64,000 bases of DNA, from positions 1-64,000 of the forward strand of contig JAQUMN010000013.1 of the NCBI GenBank assembly GCA_028718125.1. Direction: 5' to 3'. The DNA comes from Kiritimatiellia bacterium. Lineage in GTDB: Bacteria; Verrucomicrobiota; Kiritimatiellia; JAAZAB01. This document shows, piece after piece, positions 60,665 through 64,000 of this stretch. The notes beneath the pieces are model-generated. The model did not search any database. It saw nothing but the letters and a program-made list of their open reading frames with translations, and was not told the origin of the DNA. Position 1 is the stretch's first letter. Each line of letters starts with the position of its first letter. Both the position numbers and the translations under genes were made by a program.

Positions 60665-62521
60665 ATGAAAACAAAACACAAACATCCGGCCGTGTGCCGC
60701 GTCAAACCGCCCAAAAAGTATGCTCGTCCGTCGCCGGCGCCCAAAGCCAGGCGGGCCAGCCCGCATAAAAAAATTCCGGCCGTCAAGGGCGCACCCAAGA
60801 CGGCGTTGGTGGTGATCAAGTCCGCCGCTGTCAAAGGCGCGGCGGCCGACTCGATCGGCGTGACCTTGAATCCCAATATTCGCGTCAAGCTGAGCAGTGA
60901 AGAGCTGCGCGAAAAGATGAAGGATTTAATGAGGCTGGCGCGGGACCAGGGCTACCTGACGTATGGTGACATCAACGGTGCGCTTCCGACCAACCTGATT
61001 GATCCCGAGGAAATTGACGGGTTTATTTTGCTTTTGCGCGGGATGGATATCGAGGTGATTGATTCCACCGGCGTGGAGCAGTTCAAGAAACAGGCAGAAA
61101 AAGAGGAGCGCGCCGAGCAGGCCAAGTCCATGGACGTCATGGACGATCCGATCCGCACTTATCTGCACCAGATGGGGCAGGTGCCGCTGCTGACGCGCAA
61201 CCAGGAAGTGGAAATCTGCAAGCGGATCGAGGAAGCGGAGATCAATTCGCGCGCCTTGTTCAAGCGCTTCGGGTTTTCGATGGAAGCCTGCTTTGGACTT
61301 ACGGCCCGGCTGGAAGAGGGCAAGGAACGGTTTGACCGCATCATTATTGACAAACATGTGGAGGGGCGCGACAAGTATTTCCGGATGTTGCCTGCCCTGA
61401 AGAAAAAAATCAGCCTTTCATACAAGAACATTGCGGCCCTGTTTGCCAAACTCAAGAAGGTCCGCGATAATCCGAAAAAGACGGAACACTATCAGAAAAT
61501 GTTCGACAAATCCTGGAGTGTTTATTCCCGCCAACTGGACGGGTTTTATTTCAAGCAGAAGGCCATCGAGGATTTCGTTGTTTTGGCGGATAGTTATTTC
61601 CAGAAGTATACGGAATGCACCGGCATGATCCATAAACTGGAAACGGCCAAGGGCCCTAAGACCGCGGTCCGGGCGGCTAAATTGCGGGCGGAACGTAAAA
61701 AACTGCGTGATTTTGAAGACATTTACCTGATGGAAGGAAACATTTTCGATGCCAAGTACCGGGAGCTCAAAAGCTGGCTCAAGAAGGGACAGAAGGCCCG
61801 AACCGAAATGGCGGAAGCCAACCTGCGCCTGGTGATCAGTATCGTTAAAAAATATATGAACCGTGGGCTGATGTTTCTGGATCTCATCCAGGAAGGCAAC
61901 ACGGGCCTAATGCGGGCCGTGGAAAAATTCGAATACAAACGCGGATATAAGTTCAGCACCTACGCCACGTGGTGGATCCGCCAGGCCGCCACTCGGGCCA
62001 TTGCCGATCAGGCCCGCACCATCCGAATCCCCGTCCACATGATTGAGACAATCAATAAGCTGGTCAGGATTCAGAAACAACTCCTCCAGGATTTCGGTCG
62101 CGAGCCGACGCCCGAAGAGGTGGCCAATGAAGTTGACCTTCCCGTGGACCGCGTCCGCGAAGTGTTCAAGATGTCCCAGCAGCCGATTTCCCTGCAGGCT
62201 TCCGTGGGTGACAGCGACGACGCCTGCTTCGGCGATTTTATCGAGGATAAATCGGCGGAAAATCCATCCGAAATGACCGGTTACAGTCTCCTGCGGGAAC
62301 GACTGCAGGAGGTCATCGCCACGCTCTCCGAGCGCGAGCAGAAGGTGTTAAAACTTCGCTTTGGTGTGGCCGACGGCTGTCCGCGCACGCTGGAAGAAGT
62401 CGGCAGTATGTTTGCCGTCACCCGCGAGCGCATCCGGCAGATCGAGGCTAAGGCCTTGCGCAAATTACGCCATCCTACGCGCTTGCAGAAGTTGGAAGGA
62501 TTCTTAGAGACCCATAATTAG
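60665..62521 (+). CDS. rpoD: RNA polymerase primary sigma factor
   Basis: A 618-residue sigma-70 protein. An N-terminal basic extension (about 1-65) precedes a region 1.1-like segment ([20 protein letters not shown]). Region 1.2 is [13 protein letters not shown]; the nonconserved insertion is about 185-370; region 2 is [19 protein letters not shown] and [14 protein letters not shown]; region 3 is [14 protein letters not shown]; region 4 has [18 protein letters not shown]. It directs RNA polymerase to housekeeping promoters. Start ATG 60665 gives the expected length but has no strong ribosome site. tRNA-Thr is directly upstream. Confidence 0.95.
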   Translation: MKTKHKHPAVCRVKPPKKYARPSPAPKARRASPHKKIPAVKGAPKTALVVIKSAAVKGAAADSIGVTLNPNIRVKLSSEELREKMKDLMRLARDQGYLTYGDINGALPTNLIDPEEIDGFILLLRGMDIEVIDSTGVEQFKKQAEKEERAEQAKSMDVMDDPIRTYLHQMGQVPLLTRNQEVEICKRIEEAEINSRALFKRFGFSMEACFGLTARLEEGKERFDRIIIDKHVEGRDKYFRMLPALKKKISLSYKNIAALFAKLKKVRDNPKKTEHYQKMFDKSWSVYSRQLDGFYFKQKAIEDFVVLADSYFQKYTECTGMIHKLETAKGPKTAVRAAKLRAERKKLRDFEDIYLMEGNIFDAKYRELKSWLKKGQKARTEMAEANLRLVISIVKKYMNRGLMFLDLIQEGNTGLMRAVEKFEYKRGYKFSTYATWWIRQAATRAIADQARTIRIPVHMIETINKLVRIQKQLLQDFGREPTPEEVANEVDLPVDRVREVFKMSQQPISLQASVGDSDDACFGDFIEDKSAENPSEMTGYSLLRERLQEVIATLSEREQKVLKLRFGVADGCPRTLEEVGSMFAVTRERIRQIEAKALRKLRHPTRLQKLEGFLETHN

Positions 62522-62529
62522 ATCAGTTT

Positions 62530-62575
62530 ACCCGCGAAACACGGCCTCGCAACGATAGGGATTCGCGGGCAATAG
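62530..62575. other. Hairpin after rpoD
   Basis: CCCGCGAA and TTCGCGGG form an 8-bp perfect stem around a 24-base loop just downstream of the rpoD stop codon. No T-run follows, so it is not a typical rho-independent terminator. Confidence 0.35.
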
Positions 62576-62606
62576 ATCTTGCATTACTTTCGGAAAGGTC
62601 GGAGTT

Positions 62607-63266
62607 ATGGCGAACAAGAAAGCATTAGCGTCTCTTTTCCATCCCGCTCTTATATTTGCCCTGCTTGCCTCCATGCTTATACTCGCCTTTCCTGTCCAGG
62701 GTGCCGGCCAAGTATTCAAATGGAAAAAGACGGTCTCGACGACGGAAACCTCAGCCGCAAACCTGACCCGCGAAGAGTGCCTGGAGCGCGCACGCAGCAC
62801 TCGGATGAACAAGAACCTGCAAGGCGCCAAACTGAACGATGCTGACCTGAGCGGTTTGGTCTTGTTGTCGGCGGATATGCGTGAAGCCAACCTAAAAAAA
62901 ACGATTCTGTCCAAGGCCGTCATGTGCCGGGCTAATTTAAATGTCGCCGATATGGAGGGCGCCGTGCTGAACGAGACCGATTTGAGCGGCGCCCAGCTGG
63001 TCAATGCCAAATTAAAAAAAGCCAACCTTGCGCGCGTCAAGCTGAGCGATGCCTCGTTAATGGGGGTTGACTTGACCGGCGCGATCCTGACCGATGCAAA
63101 CCTGACCCGCGCCAACTTGACCGGTGCGATCCTGACCGGGGCCATCCTGGATGGCGCGGACCTGTCCGGAGCGAACCTGCGGGGTGTCACGCTCTCGAAA
63201 ACTAATCAGTTGAATAAGGCCGTATTGTCCCAAACGATTATGCCCGATGGGACGGTGCATCCGTAG
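62607..63266 (+). CDS. Exported pentapeptide-repeat protein
   Basis: A 219-residue protein. A signal peptide (about 1-33, LIFALLASMLILAFPVQGAG) is followed by a short linker and about 24 pentapeptide repeats of the A(D/N)LxX type (LNDADLSGLVLLSADMREAN and so on to LSGANLRGV), a right-handed beta-helix. Function unknown; many such proteins are surface or periplasmic scaffolds, and Qnr types mimic DNA, though the signal peptide argues against that here. The ribosome site GGTCGGAG precedes ATG 62607. Confidence 0.85.
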   Translation: MANKKALASLFHPALIFALLASMLILAFPVQGAGQVFKWKKTVSTTETSAANLTREECLERARSTRMNKNLQGAKLNDADLSGLVLLSADMREANLKKTILSKAVMCRANLNVADMEGAVLNETDLSGAQLVNAKLKKANLARVKLSDASLMGVDLTGAILTDANLTRANLTGAILTGAILDGADLSGANLRGVTLSKTNQLNKAVLSQTIMPDGTVHP

Positions 63267-63304
63267 ACAGATGGTTGGATTGATGCTTTCTGAAAACAAT
63301 CCAT

Positions 63305-64000
63305 ATGCCAACAGCGAAAAAACTGGTTGTCGTAGTGCCGTTCCTGAACGAGGCCGATAATCTGCCCGTGCTGTATGACCGGGTGATTAAGGTGATGACC
63401 GGCCAGCCGGAGGAGCTGCAAATTCTGTTTGTGGACGACGGCAGCACCGACAGTTCCACGCAATGGGTTCAGAACCAGGCGGCGACTGCCAGCCGGGTGC
63501 GACTTTTGCGCCTGTCGCGCAATTTCGGCCATCAGATTGCCATCACAGCCGGCTTGGACCATGCCGATGGCGACGCCGTAGTTGTCATGGATGCCGACTT
63601 GCAGGACCCGCCCGAAGTGATTCCCGATCTGCTGGCCAAATGGCGCGATGGATACGAGGTGGTGTATGCCGTGCGACGCAGCCGGGCAGGAGAGACCTGG
63701 CTGAAGAAGTCCCTCGCGGTTTGCTTTTACAAGTTTTTTCGGGCGTTGGCCAAGGTGAATGTTCCCATGAATGCCGGCGATTTCCGGCTCTTGGACCGGT
63801 CGGTGGTTGAAGCCTTGCGGCAGATGCGCGAAGCCCATCGTTATATGCGGGCCATGACCTCTTGGGTTGGTTTTTCCCAGTGCGCTGTGGAATACGACCG
63901 GCCGGCGCGTTTTGCCGGCGAGACCAAGTATCCGGCCTGGAAGTCGTTGCGTCTGGCCATTGACGGGATCACGTCATTTTCGGCGGCGCCGTTACGCTGG
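63305..64000 (+). CDS. Glycosyltransferase family 2, dolichol-phosphate-mannose-synthase-like (truncated by window end)
   Basis: The first 232 residues of a GT2 enzyme. VVVVPFLNEADNLPVLYD opens the nucleotide-binding domain; VDDGSTDSS and MDADLQDPPEV hold the metal-binding Asp residues; LRLSRNFGHQIAITAGL and MNAGDFRLLDRSVVEAL match GtrB/ArnC-like prenyl-phosphate glycosyltransferases. These load a sugar onto undecaprenyl phosphate at the inner face of the membrane. The C-terminal two membrane helices expected are beyond the window. ATG 63305 has no strong ribosome site. Confidence 0.9.
   Translation, partial: MPTAKKLVVVVPFLNEADNLPVLYDRVIKVMTGQPEELQILFVDDGSTDSSTQWVQNQAATASRVRLLRLSRNFGHQIAITAGLDHADGDAVVVMDADLQDPPEVIPDLLAKWRDGYEVVYAVRRSRAGETWLKKSLAVCFYKFFRALAKVNVPMNAGDFRLLDRSVVEALRQMREAHRYMRAMTSWVGFSQCAVEYDRPARFAGETKYPAWKSLRLAIDGITSFSAAPLRW

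Overview
The window is about 64 kb of bacterial chromosome, GC-rich apart from one clearly AT-rich gene, densely coding on both strands, with no transposase, phage or CRISPR array. It suggests an anaerobic, Gram-negative-type heterotroph. A four-subunit ferredoxin-linked 2-oxoacid oxidoreductase and a polyferredoxin point to anaerobic electron flow. Exported TolB-like propellers, a LolA-like protein and a Tat substrate point to a periplasm. The mix of UROD-family methyltransferase, Gfo/Idh/MocA oxidoreductase, xylose-isomerase-like epimerases, GH116 and DUF1573 is what I associate with the PVC group (Kiritimatiellota, Lentisphaerota or relatives). That placement is inference; no rRNA is present.

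Layout. 1-7308: an ATP-cone P-loop kinase, a UROD-family protein, a MetX-MetW fusion, an AT-rich GIY-YIG gene, serine acetyltransferase and a DUF1573 protein. 7505-12150 (minus): carB, ridA and a zinc alcohol dehydrogenase. 12494-16127 (plus): a complete RbsC/RbsB/RbsA-type sugar importer, followed by tRNA-Cys. 34536 to 16389 (minus): an 18-kb run of carbohydrate genes, in transcription order a GH65-like enzyme, a GH116 enzyme, an unassigned 850-residue protein, a TolB-GH2 protein, an SGNH esterase, a second TolB-GH2 protein and a sugar-phosphate isomerase. With the importer this looks like a glycan utilisation locus.

34941-37806: an FAD-dependent hydroxyacid dehydrogenase overlapping a nickel-pincer lactate racemase. 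38074-42925: polyamine synthesis by the carboxyspermidine route (decarboxylase, dehydrogenase and ornithine/lysine decarboxylase) with a LolA-like gene inserted. 43073-50863: a SWIM-SNF2 helicase, a PHP phosphoesterase, a DMT transporter, a sugar isomerase and a Gfo/Idh/MocA oxidoreductase. 51514-55283: tRNA-Arg and a 1195-residue exported coiled-coil protein built on an exact 531-bp repeat period. 58036 to 55394 (minus): a VorDABC-type oxidoreductase, divergent from a Tat-exported DUF362 protein and a membrane polyferredoxin. 60568-64000: tRNA-Thr, rpoD, a pentapeptide-repeat protein and a glycosyltransferase cut by the window end.

The intergenic space carries several repeat families: (a) a palindromic element of about 117 bp with GGGCTGCGTC termini, three copies, all between divergent genes; (b) paired hairpins of the GGATTCCCG...CGGGAATGAC type, three copies, one beside the GIY-YIG gene; (c) Cys/Gly-codon-like GC-rich hairpins, one of them inside a coding region; (d) tracts of degenerate 7-8 nt words at gene boundaries. 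The most unusual items are the duplicated TolB-GH2 proteins around an esterase, the 531-bp coiled-coil repeat, the three-copy palindromic element and the MetX-MetW fusion.
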